Source of the DNA: Saccharopolyspora phatthalungensis
GTDB taxonomy: Bacteria > Actinomycetota > Actinomycetes > Mycobacteriales > Pseudonocardiaceae
Assembly: GCF_014203395.1 (NCBI RefSeq)
Contig: NZ_JACHIW010000002.1
Location: 744,001-808,000 of the forward strand
Length of the DNA: 64,000 nt
Reading direction: 5' to 3'
Under the pieces are notes generated by a model, which saw only the letters and a list, made by a program, of their open reading frames with translations, had not been told where the DNA came from and ran no database searches. The position numbers were made by a program, and so were the translations under genes. Shown here in pieces: positions 43,733 to 54,306 of the stretch. The stretch's first letter is position 1. Each line of letters begins with the position of its first letter.

Positions 43733-44045
43733 TCGCCCCGCTGCTCGCAGGCGCGAGCATCGCGCTCGTCGAGCGCTTCGACGCGACCGCATTGGACCGG
43801 CAGATCACCGAGCACGACCCCACGATCGTGACCGGCGTGCCGACGATGTACTTGAGAGCACTGGAGCACCTGGCACCGGAACGCGGGCGAGGCAGGCTGC
43901 ACCGGCACCCTCGGCACTGTCCTCAGCGGACAAGAAGTCGGGATCTAACGTCCCGGATCGGATTCACTACCTCGCCCGGCTGTCGATCAACCGGGGGGTC
44001 GGCAAGATCGACCGCAACGCTCCAGATCCCTCGCGGCGCAACACT
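43685..44045 (+). pseudogene. Acyl-CoA synthetase (AMP-forming) fragments
   Basis: From about 43685 the translation reads MPVYHTNGLNNQLIAPLLAG, ASIALVERFDA and PTIVTGVPTMYLRALEHLAP, the mid-portion of class I adenylate-forming enzymes. After about 43880 the frame is lost. A short piece in another frame (SINRGVGKIDRNA, about 43985-44020) resembles the C-terminal catalytic-Lys region. N-terminus, P-loop and most of the C-terminal domain are absent. Confidence 0.65.
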
Positions 44046-44109
44046 GAGGCTGCACAGCGCGCCGCCCACGACCTATACCCGGCGCAGCCTCGGCCAACGA
44101 GCCGGCCGC

Positions 44110-44667
44110 TCAGGAGAGGTGGTGCACTTCTGGCACGCCGTACACCGGAGTCGGAATCCTCTCGTAGCGGGCCTTGAGCTGCAAGGCGAGATAGAGCGAG
44201 TAGTGCCGGGACTGATGCAGGTTCCCGCCGTGGAACCACAACCCTTGCTGCTGCGTGGGTTTCCACATGTTGCGCTGCTCGCCCTCCCACGGCCCGGGAT
44301 CCTTCGTCGTGCCCGAACCCAGACCCCAGCACTTGCCCACCTTGTCGGCCATTTCCTGACCGGCCAGGTCCGCCACCCAGCCGTTCATCGAGCCGTACCC
44401 GGTCGCATAGACGACGAGATCGGCTGGCAATTCGGTGCCGTCGGCCAGCACCACGCTGTTCCTGGTGAGGTGGTCGACTTGGCCGTGGGCTAGCTTGATC
44501 TCGCCGTCGGCGACCAGTTCGGCGGCGCCGACGTCGATGTAGTAGCCAGAGCCGCGGCGGAGGTACTTCATGAACAGCCCGGACTCGTCGTCGCCCCACA
44601 GGTCCTCGCGGTGCCCGGTCTGGGCTCCTGCCTTCCCGAGCGGCTGGCCGATGGCTGGCTCATCCAA
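44110..44667 (-). pseudogene. C-terminal fragment of a flavoprotein monooxygenase
   Basis: The residues SGLFMKYLRRGSGYYIDVGA, VVLADGTELPADLVVYATGY and NLHQSRHYSLYLALQLKARY match the C-terminal third of flavin-containing monooxygenase-like proteins (about 600 residues). The FAD-binding N-terminal Rossmann motif is missing, and at about 44600 the sequence joins an unrelated plus-strand fragment. It therefore cannot bind FAD and is a remnant. Confidence 0.75.
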
Positions 44668-45003
44668 CCGTCGAGCCGCGGCCGGACGTTGCGGCTCGAT
44701 CTCGACCTGTCCCGCCCACCCGTGCTCCGGCTACGAGCCGGTGACACCGAATGGCACCATGCCCTCACCAAGCGACATGCTGAGATCTTCGCGCTGCTGC
44801 ATTCCGCCGACCCCGACGGCCTCTCCGCCAAAGCGCTGAGTCTGGCCTTGTTCGGCGATGCCGAGCACCTCGTCACGGTGCGCGCGGAGGTGTCGAGGCT
44901 CCGCCGCTTGCACGGGGCCCTCGTGGACACCCAGCCCTACCGATTGGCCGACGTCGTCGAGCTGACCGTTCACCCCGCACCCGGGCGACCGAGCGAGGCG
45001 TAG
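44611..45003 (+). pseudogene. C-terminal winged-helix fragment of a GAF-type regulator
   Basis: Residues from about 44665 on (LTKRHAEIFALLHSADPDGL, SAKALSLALFGDAEHLVTV, RAEVSRLRRLHGALVDTQPY) match the C-terminal HTH region of actinomycete GAF-domain regulators of about 400 residues. The GAF part is missing and the 5' end is fused to the monooxygenase fragment. The last genic piece of the decayed island; the palindromic repeat copy 2 follows five bases after its stop. Confidence 0.65.
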
Positions 45004-45007
45004 CGGG

Positions 45008-45049
45008 GCGATTTCAATGGAAATCGACGTGCCGATTTCCATTGAAACC
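45008..45049. repeat. Palindrome-of-palindromes repeat, copy 2
   Basis: GCGATTTCAATGGAAATCG and CGATTTCCATTGAAA face each other across ACGTGC. It lies between the stop of the HTH fragment and the convergent argG stop at 45105, as expected of a bidirectional terminator. Confidence 0.8.
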
Positions 45050-45104
45050 ACCGCTATCCGGCCAACGTCCACTATGGACATTTGGTCCCCGGCCCACGAG
45101 CCGG

Positions 45105-46620
<1,516 letters not shown>

Positions 46621-46682
46621 CGCTCCACGGGAGCGCCGGGCTTGATCGCGTGGCCGTCCGCACCAAACGATCAGATCCGGGG

Positions 46683-49325
46683 TCAGGACGCAAGCGGGTC
46701 GGACGGGTGCGGGTGCGAAGAGTGCGCTTGCGCTTCGATTCGGGTGTGGGTGAGGCGGTCGAACAGGCCGGTCAGGCGGGTGGCCAGTGGCCGGGCGAGA
46801 CGGAGTATGAGGCGCTGCTCGTGTTCGCGCGCGTGGCGGTCCAGGGCCAGCAGTGCGCGGGGGTCGAGGATCTCCAGTCCTCGGTCGTTGATGAGCAGCT
46901 CTTCCTGCCGGTTGTGCCGCAGGGCGTGCACGAGCAGGTCAGCGCAGGGCAGGTCGACGCTCCCGGCGAGGCCGAGGTAGCGGCCGCCGGTGCCGTCGGG
47001 TGGTTCGCTGTACAACCGGAACGGGCTCGCGTGCGGGCTGGTCAACGGATGCAGGCAGGCGAGTTCGGCGATGGCCGAACTGCCGAGCTGCGTGACGTCG
47101 TAGGCGCACAGCCCGGTCACCGGCTGGGCGCTCATCGCATGATCGAAAAGATACTCGGAACGGGCGAACGCCTCGCGATGGGCGGGCGTGCGCACCATCG
47201 GGGTGCCGTCGCCGATCACGCGGTACCCGCTGTATCCGGCCGCAAGTGCCTCCTCGGCGGCGGCCAGGAAAGTGGCCGTCGTGGCCTCCGGCATGACGGC
47301 TCCGCTGTGGTCGACAGGATAGGAATCCGTCACCGAGGACACCGAGAGAGCGCCCGTTTCCAGCGCGGCGGCGAGCCTGTCGTCCAGGGCCAACTGCGTT
47401 CGCAGGTGCGAAGCAGGGGCGTTGCCGAGGTAGAGGACCTGCTGTCCCAGGCGGATACCGTCAAGGACGTACTCACGGGCACGGGTCTGGAATTCCTCGG
47501 GGTACTGGTATGCCCAGCACAGGTGTTCGCCGGGCACCATGCCGGTGGTTCCGGTCACCTTGCCCTGCCGGCGGGCGACCACAGGCGAGCAGCGGCTGCG
47601 GGGCGGCGGGACTTCGGTGCGTTCGGACCGAACGCGGACCGCGACCGGCGACCTTCGCTGCACGGAACCGTTGAGGGCGGGCGAGCAGTTGATGAGGGTG
47701 CGCAGTTCGGCCCCCGGTACAGCTGCGGAGAACAGAAAGCCTTGGTGCGTGTCGTAGCCGAGGGCCGCTAGCCGGTAGAGCTGGTCGGTGTTTTCCACGC
47801 CTTCGGCGATGCAGGAGATCCCGCGGGCCTGAGCGATGCTGAGGGCGGCGCCGGCGATGGCGGTGTCAACGGGATCGTCTCCGACCCCGGAGACGAATTT
47901 GCGGTCGAGTTTGATGACTTGCACGGGCAGGTCTTTGAGGCGTTCCAGGGAGGAATAGCCCGTGCCGAAGTCGTCCACGGCGAAACGCACCCCACGGGCG
48001 ACCAGGTCGGTCATGGCCGCGAGGGTGCCCGGGGTGAGGTCGAGCAGGTCGGTTTCGGTGATTTCCAGGGTCACCCGGTCCCAGGCGATGCCGCAGTCGG
48101 TGACGATTCCGGCGAGATCATCCGCAAATTTCGGACTGTGCAGCAACTGGCTACCGAGATTGACCGCGATACCAACCGGTCGGCCGGCCTCGGTGTGCGG
48201 CCACTGCACGGCCTCGTGCAGCGCGGTGCGCAACACCCACCGGTCAAGCTCGGCCAGCAGGCCGGCGCGGCGGGCGGCGGGCAGGATCGCCTCTGCCGAC
48301 AACAGGCCGTGCTCAGGGTGCGGCCAACGCAGCAACGCCTCGGCGCCGATCACGCGGCCGGCCTGGTCCACGATCGGCTGGTAGTGCAGGACGAGTTCGT
48401 CGCGGATGATCGCCAGGCGGAGCTGTCCCTCCAACTGCATCTCCTGCTCTAGTGAGTTGGTCAGATCGGGATCCGCGCGGACCACCCGCGCCCCACCCTG
48501 GTTCTTGGCGTGATACATCGCCGAATCGGCGAATCGCAGCAGATCTTGCGGGGTGTGCGACGGATCGCTGACCGTGGCCGCGCCGATCGAGGCGGACACC
48601 GCGATTTCGTATCCGCGGGGAACGATGGTCGTGGTCAGCAGCTCCGAGACGATGTCGGTGAGCGCGTCCAGGCCGCCGGCGGCGGCCAGATCGGCGCAGA
48701 CGACGAGGAATTCATCTCCGGAATGCCGGGCCGGTGTGCAGCCCGGCGGCAGGCCATGCCGCAGGCGGGTCGCCAGCACCGACAGCAATTCGTCGCCCAC
48801 CTCGTGGCCCAGCGAGTCGTTGATGCGTTTGAAGTTGTCGAGGTCGCAGAAGAGCACGGCCAGCTGCCCATCGGTATTCTCCGCCAACAACCGGCTCAGC
48901 AGTTGCCAGATGCCCCTGCGGTTGAGCAGCCCGGTCAGCTCGTCATAGATCAGTTCGTCGTGCAACTGGCCGATGTATCGACGCCGCTGACCGACATCCA
49001 GGACCGCGGTCAGCCATACCGACTCATCAGCGTGCTCGCTGCGGGTGGAATGCACATCGCAGAACACGCGCTGCCCGTGGGCGCCGACCAGGCTGCGCTG
49101 ATGGCGCATGAGCTCGTGCCGCGCCGCCGGCTCGCCGTTCTGCGAGTCGAGCAAATCTGCCCAGGTCATCGTGGTGATCTCGGCGCGGGCGTAGCCCAGG
49201 AGCTCGCAAAGAGCCTCGTTGACCGCCAGGAGGTTTCCCTGGTCATCGTGCACGGCCATCGCCACCGGCAGGGCGTTGAACAATTCACCGTGATCGGCGT
49301 ATGAAGCCGCGTTCTTGTTGTTCAC
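46683..49325 (-). CDS. Cyclic-di-GMP turnover protein: PAS-GGDEF-EAL with MEDS and STAS domains
   Basis: Domain order over 880 residues: PAS (about 15-125, LFNALPVAMAVHDDQGNLL), GGDEF (130-290, active-site variant HSGDEFLVV) and EAL (300-545), whose motifs are all present: AEALLRW, EITETDLL, DDFGTGYSSL, IKLDRKFV, AEGVEN. Then a MEDS/DcmR-like sensory domain (about 615-780, EHLCWAYQYPEEFQTRA) and a STAS-like domain at the end (LLINDRGLEILDPRALLAL). The EAL half should hydrolyse c-di-GMP; the cyclase may be inactive or allosteric. GTG 49325 has GAGG at eight bases; longer starts to 49520 are less likely. No membrane segment. Confidence 0.87.
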   Translation of the reverse strand: MNNKNAASYADHGELFNALPVAMAVHDDQGNLLAVNEALCELLGYARAEITTMTWADLLDSQNGEPAARHELMRHQRSLVGAHGQRVFCDVHSTRSEHADESVWLTAVLDVGQRRRYIGQLHDELIYDELTGLLNRRGIWQLLSRLLAENTDGQLAVLFCDLDNFKRINDSLGHEVGDELLSVLATRLRHGLPPGCTPARHSGDEFLVVCADLAAAGGLDALTDIVSELLTTTIVPRGYEIAVSASIGAATVSDPSHTPQDLLRFADSAMYHAKNQGGARVVRADPDLTNSLEQEMQLEGQLRLAIIRDELVLHYQPIVDQAGRVIGAEALLRWPHPEHGLLSAEAILPAARRAGLLAELDRWVLRTALHEAVQWPHTEAGRPVGIAVNLGSQLLHSPKFADDLAGIVTDCGIAWDRVTLEITETDLLDLTPGTLAAMTDLVARGVRFAVDDFGTGYSSLERLKDLPVQVIKLDRKFVSGVGDDPVDTAIAGAALSIAQARGISCIAEGVENTDQLYRLAALGYDTHQGFLFSAAVPGAELRTLINCSPALNGSVQRRSPVAVRVRSERTEVPPPRSRCSPVVARRQGKVTGTTGMVPGEHLCWAYQYPEEFQTRAREYVLDGIRLGQQVLYLGNAPASHLRTQLALDDRLAAALETGALSVSSVTDSYPVDHSGAVMPEATTATFLAAAEEALAAGYSGYRVIGDGTPMVRTPAHREAFARSEYLFDHAMSAQPVTGLCAYDVTQLGSSAIAELACLHPLTSPHASPFRLYSEPPDGTGGRYLGLAGSVDLPCADLLVHALRHNRQEELLINDRGLEILDPRALLALDRHAREHEQRLILRLARPLATRLTGLFDRLTHTRIEAQAHSSHPHPSDPLAS

Positions 49326-49866
49326 TGCGGGTACCTCTGCAAGCCCGGAGCCACTCCAGGAGAGCACGTTCCGTAGTTTTGCCGTTACTGTCCGCATATT
49401 TGGGGCGAGAGACCTGCCCCGCATGGGCAGGTAACGAGCATTTATCGGTACGCTACCCCAAATTCTGATCGTTACCAATGCGGCGCCGAGACCGCCTTGG
49501 CATTGCGGTGGCGTATCCATTCGCTGAAATAGTGGATCAGCATGCGCACCGAAGCGCGCAACCGCCGCCGATGCGCCTTGGTGGCCAGCGCGGTCCTAAG
49601 CGTACGGAAGCGGCCACGGCCGGCGCGAGGCATTCCTATATTGAAATGGGCACGGGATCCGGCACAGAGGCACCCGGAAAGCAGGTGGCGACCGGCCACC
49701 GTGATTTTTTCACTAGCCAAGCAGAAATGCGCAAGAAAGCACCGTCCGTCGCAAGAGCTGACGGCCACCCCCTCGGCCCCAGGGTCAGTTGACCAGTCCG
49801 CGTGGTGAACGCTCAACGACGAACCCGGGCTCGCCCCATGCCGTTTCCTCGCGGATCTGTAGTCTT
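49326..49866. other. 540-base intergenic region
   Basis: No gene is supported; the open frames are Arg-rich or lack codon bias. It holds the promoters of the c-di-GMP gene (minus) and the thioesterase gene (plus). The 34-base palindrome directly downstream is annotated separately. Confidence 0.4.
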
Positions 49867-49900
49867 GGGCCTCCGGGCCGCCGCGGCGGCCCGGAGGCCC
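49867..49900. repeat. Perfect 34-base palindrome upstream of the thioesterase gene
   Basis: GGGCCTCCGGGCCGCCG is followed immediately by its exact reverse complement, with no spacer. It ends 28 bases before ATG 49929. It could be an upstream terminator/attenuator or a dimeric-repressor operator. Confidence 0.7.
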
Positions 49901-49928
49901 GCCAGCAACCAGAAAGGCTGCCCGCGCA

Positions 49929-50714
49929 ATGCCCCTCGACAGCGACCTGTGGTTCCGCCGCTACCACAACGGACCCGACGCCGAGATCGGCTTGGTGTGC
50001 TTCCCGCACGCCGGAGGTGCGGCGAACTTCTACCTACCGATGTCGACCGCGCTGTCCACGACGACGCAGGTCCTGTCGGTGCAGTACCCCGGTCGGCAAG
50101 ACCGCCACACCGAGCCGCTGATCGACGACATCCATCGTCTCGCCGACGAAGTCTTCGAGGCGTTCCGCCCGCTGGCCGACCGCAGGTGGGCGTTCTTCGG
50201 CCACAGCATGGGCGCCACCGTCGCGTTCGAGGTCGCCCGCCGGCTGGACGACGCGGGAATACCGCCGGTCATGCTGTTCGCTTCCGGCCGGCGCGCGCCG
50301 TCCAGCCACCGCGAGGAGCGCGTGCATCTGCTCGACGACCGCGGTGTGATCTCCGAGCTCAAGGCCCTGTCCGGCACCGATACCCGGGTGTTCGACAACC
50401 CGGAGCTGGTGGAACTGATCCTTCCCCTGGTGCGCAGCGACTACCGTGCGATCGAGACCTACCGCCCGCGGTCGAGCGTCCCGCTGTCGTGCCCGATCGT
50501 CACGCTGGTCGGGGACACCGACCCGCTGGCCACCCGCCAGGAGGCCGAGGCGTGGGAACAGCACACCACCGGGAAATTCGAACTCCACACCTACTCCGGC
50601 GGGCACTTCTACATCAACGATCACCGGCCTAAGGTGATCGAGGTGGTGTCGTCTGCGCTCGCGGCGCACACCAACGGCGATTTCAATGGAAATCAGCGCG
50701 TCGATTCCCATTGA
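49929..50714 (+). CDS. Type II thioesterase (alpha/beta hydrolase)
   Basis: The 261-residue protein has the type II thioesterase signatures: IGLVCFPHAGGAANFYLP, GRQDRHTEPL, nucleophile elbow FFGHSMGATVAFEVAR, Asp in VTLVGDTDPLA and His in YSGGHFYIND. Such enzymes remove wrong acyl groups from carrier proteins of polyketide or peptide synthetases. No synthase is in the window, so it is either an orphan or works in trans. Its last dozen codons (NGDFNGNQRVDSH) and its stop are encoded by the palindromic repeat copy 3, so the original stop was probably displaced by the repeat. AGAAAGG precedes the start. Confidence 0.88.
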   Translation: MPLDSDLWFRRYHNGPDAEIGLVCFPHAGGAANFYLPMSTALSTTTQVLSVQYPGRQDRHTEPLIDDIHRLADEVFEAFRPLADRRWAFFGHSMGATVAFEVARRLDDAGIPPVMLFASGRRAPSSHREERVHLLDDRGVISELKALSGTDTRVFDNPELVELILPLVRSDYRAIETYRPRSSVPLSCPIVTLVGDTDPLATRQEAEAWEQHTTGKFELHTYSGGHFYINDHRPKVIEVVSSALAAHTNGDFNGNQRVDSH

Positions 50715-50720
50715 AATCGC
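50677..50720. repeat. Palindrome-of-palindromes repeat, copy 3, overlapping the thioesterase 3' end
   Basis: GCGATTTCAATGGAAATC and GATTCCCATTGAAATCGC face each other across AGCGCGTC. The thioesterase stop (TGA, 50712-50714) lies inside the right arm. It separates the convergent thioesterase and radical SAM genes. Confidence 0.8.
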
Positions 50721-50748
50721 GACGTTGCGGTTAGCCGAGGCGCCTGCG

Positions 50749-51753
50749 CTATAGGGCGAGCTCGACGAGCACGTCGTCCGGGCACAGCTCCTGGATGCCC
50801 CCGGGCAATGAGCCGGGATTGAAGAAGTCCATCTGCGTCGCGGCCGAGCGCACGTGGCCGACCGGGGCGAGCTCGTCTTTGGGATGCGACAGCGAACCGG
50901 TCCACACGTAGCCGTTGCACATGTCGGTGATCCGGGAAACGTTGCCGTAGACGAACTTCGGGTCGAGCCGGGTGTTCGCGACCAGGTGCGCATCCGGGAA
51001 GGCCAGCCGCAGGTGGGCGCAGATTTCCAGATACCGGGACTCGGTCACCAGCAGCGGCGGATTGACATCGAAGTCCGCCGGAACCTCCGAGCCCTCCAGC
51101 AGCGTCAACGTCTGCTGGACCGGGGTGGCGACGAAGTCGAACCCGCCGACCTCACGGGACCACTCGACGAACTGCTCCAGCTCGGCCTTCCAATCGGCGG
51201 CCAGGCCCCACAGCAGCGCGTTGCCGACTTCGAGCCCCGCGTCCCGCATCCGTTGCGGCGCCTCAAGCCGCTGCTCGCGGTCGGCCTTCAGGCCGGACCG
51301 GTGCTTGGCGGCATAGATCTCCGGTGTCATCACCTCCATGAAGGTCCACACCGCGTCCGCCCCGGCGTCCTTGAGCCGCCGGTATCCGGCGGGTTGCAGG
51401 GTGTCGCAGTTGACGATGAGGTAACCGTCGGGATCGATCTCGCGTGCCCGCGAGACCCAGCGCGCGACCCTGGTAGCCAGCAGTTCCTGATCCTCGGCGA
51501 CCGTGCCGAAGACCAGTTCGTGCACCCGGTAGCCGACATCGACCAGTTCGGTCAGCAGCCGCTTGAACGTCTCCGGCGGCATTCCGCCACGAATCCCATG
51601 CGCATTCTTGAGTAGCGTGCTCAGGCCGCAATAGGTGCATCCCGAGGTGCAGAAATCGAGCGGATAGATCACCGAGTGCAGGCGGAGCGCACTCCCAAAG
51701 TTCTTTCGTCTAACGGATTCGGCTTCCAGTAACATTTCGTCAGTGGCGTTCAT
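50749..51753 (-). CDS. Radical SAM enzyme of the BioB/ThiH-like class
   Basis: The 334-residue protein has the radical SAM cluster motif CTSGCTYC in YPLDFCTSGCTYCGLS, an N-terminal helix (LLEAESVRRKNFGSALRLHS), and a C-terminal biotin/thiamin-synthesis-associated region (VTESRYLEICAHLRLAFPD). It resembles ThiH/NosL/HydG-type lyases. Without thiazole or thiopeptide genes nearby its substrate is unknown. ATG 51753 follows GAGGAAG. It is convergent with the thioesterase; both might belong to a dispersed secondary-metabolite pathway. Confidence 0.82.
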   Translation of the reverse strand: MNATDEMLLEAESVRRKNFGSALRLHSVIYPLDFCTSGCTYCGLSTLLKNAHGIRGGMPPETFKRLLTELVDVGYRVHELVFGTVAEDQELLATRVARWVSRAREIDPDGYLIVNCDTLQPAGYRRLKDAGADAVWTFMEVMTPEIYAAKHRSGLKADREQRLEAPQRMRDAGLEVGNALLWGLAADWKAELEQFVEWSREVGGFDFVATPVQQTLTLLEGSEVPADFDVNPPLLVTESRYLEICAHLRLAFPDAHLVANTRLDPKFVYGNVSRITDMCNGYVWTGSLSHPKDELAPVGHVRSAATQMDFFNPGSLPGGIQELCPDDVLVELAL

Positions 51754-52689
51754 CGCTTCCTCATCGTCATCCGACCTCCTGCGGTGCGCGGCGCATCTAG
51801 GAGCGGTCGGCCTGGGCACGGATCGTTAGCGAATTCCCGGACAAAACCCGGACTTTTGCAATGCAGAGCGCAGCATAGCGCTCCGTTCCGCTGCGGCGAG
51901 CCGATTTCCTTGATCAAGCCCGAACGGGAACGTTGAATGCCCGTTCACCCAAATCACTTTCAGTGTGCGCATCGGCGAACAAGCCGATGCCGCAATCTCC
52001 GGCAATGCCGATCTCGACCGGCGCGCGTCACGTGCCGATGCCAGCGATGATGCCGATGTGATTTCGATCCCGGATGTGCTGTCAACCCTGGGTCACCACG
52101 TGCATTCGGCGACGCCGGTATTTCGGCCCGCACGCGACACATCCCGAATCGGCATCCTTCGATCCGGCTTTGCCGCCACCGCCCGCAAAACCAGTGTGGG
52201 CAGCGCAGACCATGCGAGCCAGCACCGCGGCCGGAAGACGGTCGGCTGGACAGGTTACCGCCGCGCCAACTTCGCGTATCCGTCCTCACTGCGCCTTGAC
52301 TCCCTCATCTCTACTGACGAAAATTCGACCATGCGGAGGAGCACAGTAGGCCGTCCGCATAAGCGACCAGAGGAGGCCCGTGAACCCGAGTGCTCCCGGG
52401 CGTACGGGCGCCGGGCGACGTACCGGAGCCGCCGGACCGCTCGGTTCGGCGAGCCAAGCGCACCGGTCACACGGTTTGCGCTGCTCCTGGGCTGAAGTCG
52501 CCCCGAAGGGAGGCCAACGGGGTCCTCGACCGTGCACGACCTAACGCATGCCGGCTTGCGGCGGTTCAAGCGGGTCGCCGATCAGCACGGCAAGCCCGCC
52601 GGTAGCGACGGCTCCTTGTCTTCGCTGCGGCCAAGGACAAACCCGCGCCTGATCAGCCGCCGACTAATACATCACACGGGGGAATCAAC
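51754..52689. other. 0.9-kb region without a supported gene
   Basis: Open frames on both strands have mixed third-position composition and no family resemblance. The plus-strand frame from 51965 (VISIPDVLSTLGHHVHSA) is the least bad and could be a decayed piece. The area should contain the promoters of the radical SAM gene and of the LuxR gene at 52690. Confidence 0.4.
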
Positions 52690-53319
52690 GTGCACGACAC
52701 GGCCGTGGCGACAGTCCGCGTGGCCCTCCACGCCCCGGACCACCTCACCCGAGCCGGCCTGGCCAGCTGCATCGACCAGGATCGGCGACTCACCCAGACC
52801 GGGACGGCCGACGCCGATGTCGTCGTTTTAGCCCAGGAAACCGCTGACTCATACGTAATAAGGACATTATGCGAGCTGGCTTCCGAGACGGCCAAGAGCT
52901 TTCTGCTCATCGCCGACGGCGACTTACGACCATATATCTCCAAGGCCGTCGAGTGCGGCGTCCGCGCCATACTCTGGCGCTCCCGCTTCTCCCCCGCTTC
53001 CTTCCTGCACACCATCCACACCGTCGGCAACGGCGGCGGGGTCCTCCCACCGTCGCTCCTGGGCACGCTGATGGACGAACTCCAGCGCATCCAACGCGAA
53101 GTACTCGCTCCCCGCGACCTGACCATGTACGGGCTCGCCAGCCGCGAGGTCGATGTTCTCCGGCTTATCTCCGAGGGCTTCGACCTCAAGGAGATCGCGC
53201 AGAAACTGGCCTATTCGGAACGCAACATCAAAAACATCCTGCACCAGGTCACCAAGCGCCACGGACTCCGCAACCGCACACACGCCGTTTCCTTCGCGAT
53301 TCGTTCGGGTCTCATCTGA
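52690..53319 (+). CDS. LuxR-family regulator with degenerate receiver domain
   Basis: The 209-residue protein has an N-terminal receiver-like fold (VRVALHAPDHLTRAGLASCI; ADVVVLAQETADSY), but the acidic pocket and phospho-acceptor Asp are not evident (LAQET in place of the D motif). The LuxR helix-turn-helix is complete: LASREVDVLRLISEGFDLKE, then IAQKLAYSERNIKNILHQVT. It is probably a phosphorylation-independent regulator. GTG 52690 follows GGGGGAA. Its target is not evident. Confidence 0.82.
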   Translation: MHDTAVATVRVALHAPDHLTRAGLASCIDQDRRLTQTGTADADVVVLAQETADSYVIRTLCELASETAKSFLLIADGDLRPYISKAVECGVRAILWRSRFSPASFLHTIHTVGNGGGVLPPSLLGTLMDELQRIQREVLAPRDLTMYGLASREVDVLRLISEGFDLKEIAQKLAYSERNIKNILHQVTKRHGLRNRTHAVSFAIRSGLI

Positions 53320-53840
53320 AACCCACGATCGACCGCTGCCACGGTTCGGCGTTCCTCGACGCTCATCGTTGCCATTCAGGTAACCGTTTTGGCAACCGGA
53401 CGCAGTAAAAGCGACCCCGGCGAGACGGGGGCACGCTACTCTGTGCCTGAGGGCAGTCCGCCGGCTGTGTTCAGGGGATAAGTCTTCCCTTGGCAGGCGC
53501 TCATTGGGCTCGTGTTCCGGATACCGTCGCCGGACGCCAGCGGGTTGCCCTTTCGTTCATATCCGGCTTGTGCAAACAGGCTACGGCTACTGACAAGCAC
53601 CGTCCGAACTGCTACCCCTTCCCTTGCGGCGGCAGCACATCCATCGGCCACCCGGTTGCAGATCTCCCGGCTGGTGCTCGCGCCCGGCGCCGTGGCGATC
53701 GACAACTAGTCAGCCCGAGCCAGGACGTGCGGTTTCTGGTTTTGCCTTAACTTGGGAGAAACACCCAAGCGCATCCATTGCGCACATGACGGGACTCGAT
53801 CCGTCCTGATTGATCTTGCATATCGCGCCGAGCCAGGAAC
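53320..53840. other. Intergenic region, nothing recognised
   Basis: About 520 bases without gene-like codon use on either strand and without an obvious structured element. Confidence 0.4.
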
Positions 53841-54226
53841 ATGATCGGTTGGTCGCGGGGTGTCCGGCTGCCCACCCGGTCTAGCTCGCGGTTTGCCTGT
53901 TCAGTCCCCCTCGGACCGTACGAATGGGCAGCGGATGCTGACAAACCCGGACGTGTGCGGCATATTTCAGACGTCCTGAACAACAAGCGAAAACCTCTGC
54001 GAGCTATAGCGCGTGAGGATACCAACCGTGACGACCGGTGGACACCGCTGTTCGACCAAGAAAGCAACGAGTCCGCCGGTGGAAAGCGGTGCGCGAATAC
54101 GTCCCCGCTGCCGAGCACTGCTACGGCATCAAGCAAGAAGAGCTGGAGCAGTTCACCGCTGCCACGGAGCTGATGGTCCCGTCCCAGACCCAGCCGAGCC
54201 CAGCGTACACGCTCAGCCAGAACTAG
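53841..54226 (+). pseudogene. Possible frameshifted small gene
   Basis: Coding-like third positions run in one frame through DTNRDDRWTPLFDQESNESA and then, from about 54090, in another frame through VREYVPAAEHCYGIKQEELE and QFTAATELMVPSQTQPSPAY to a TAG at 54226. A one-base change near 54090 would join them. No family recognised. It ends 80 bases before the dehydrogenase start. Confidence 0.3.
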
Positions 54227-54306
54227 TGCCGTGTCCAGGACCGTTGGCCGGTAATCGGGTGATGATCTACGGCAACGATCAGCTGACGAGAGCAATCGAG
54301 GGAAAC

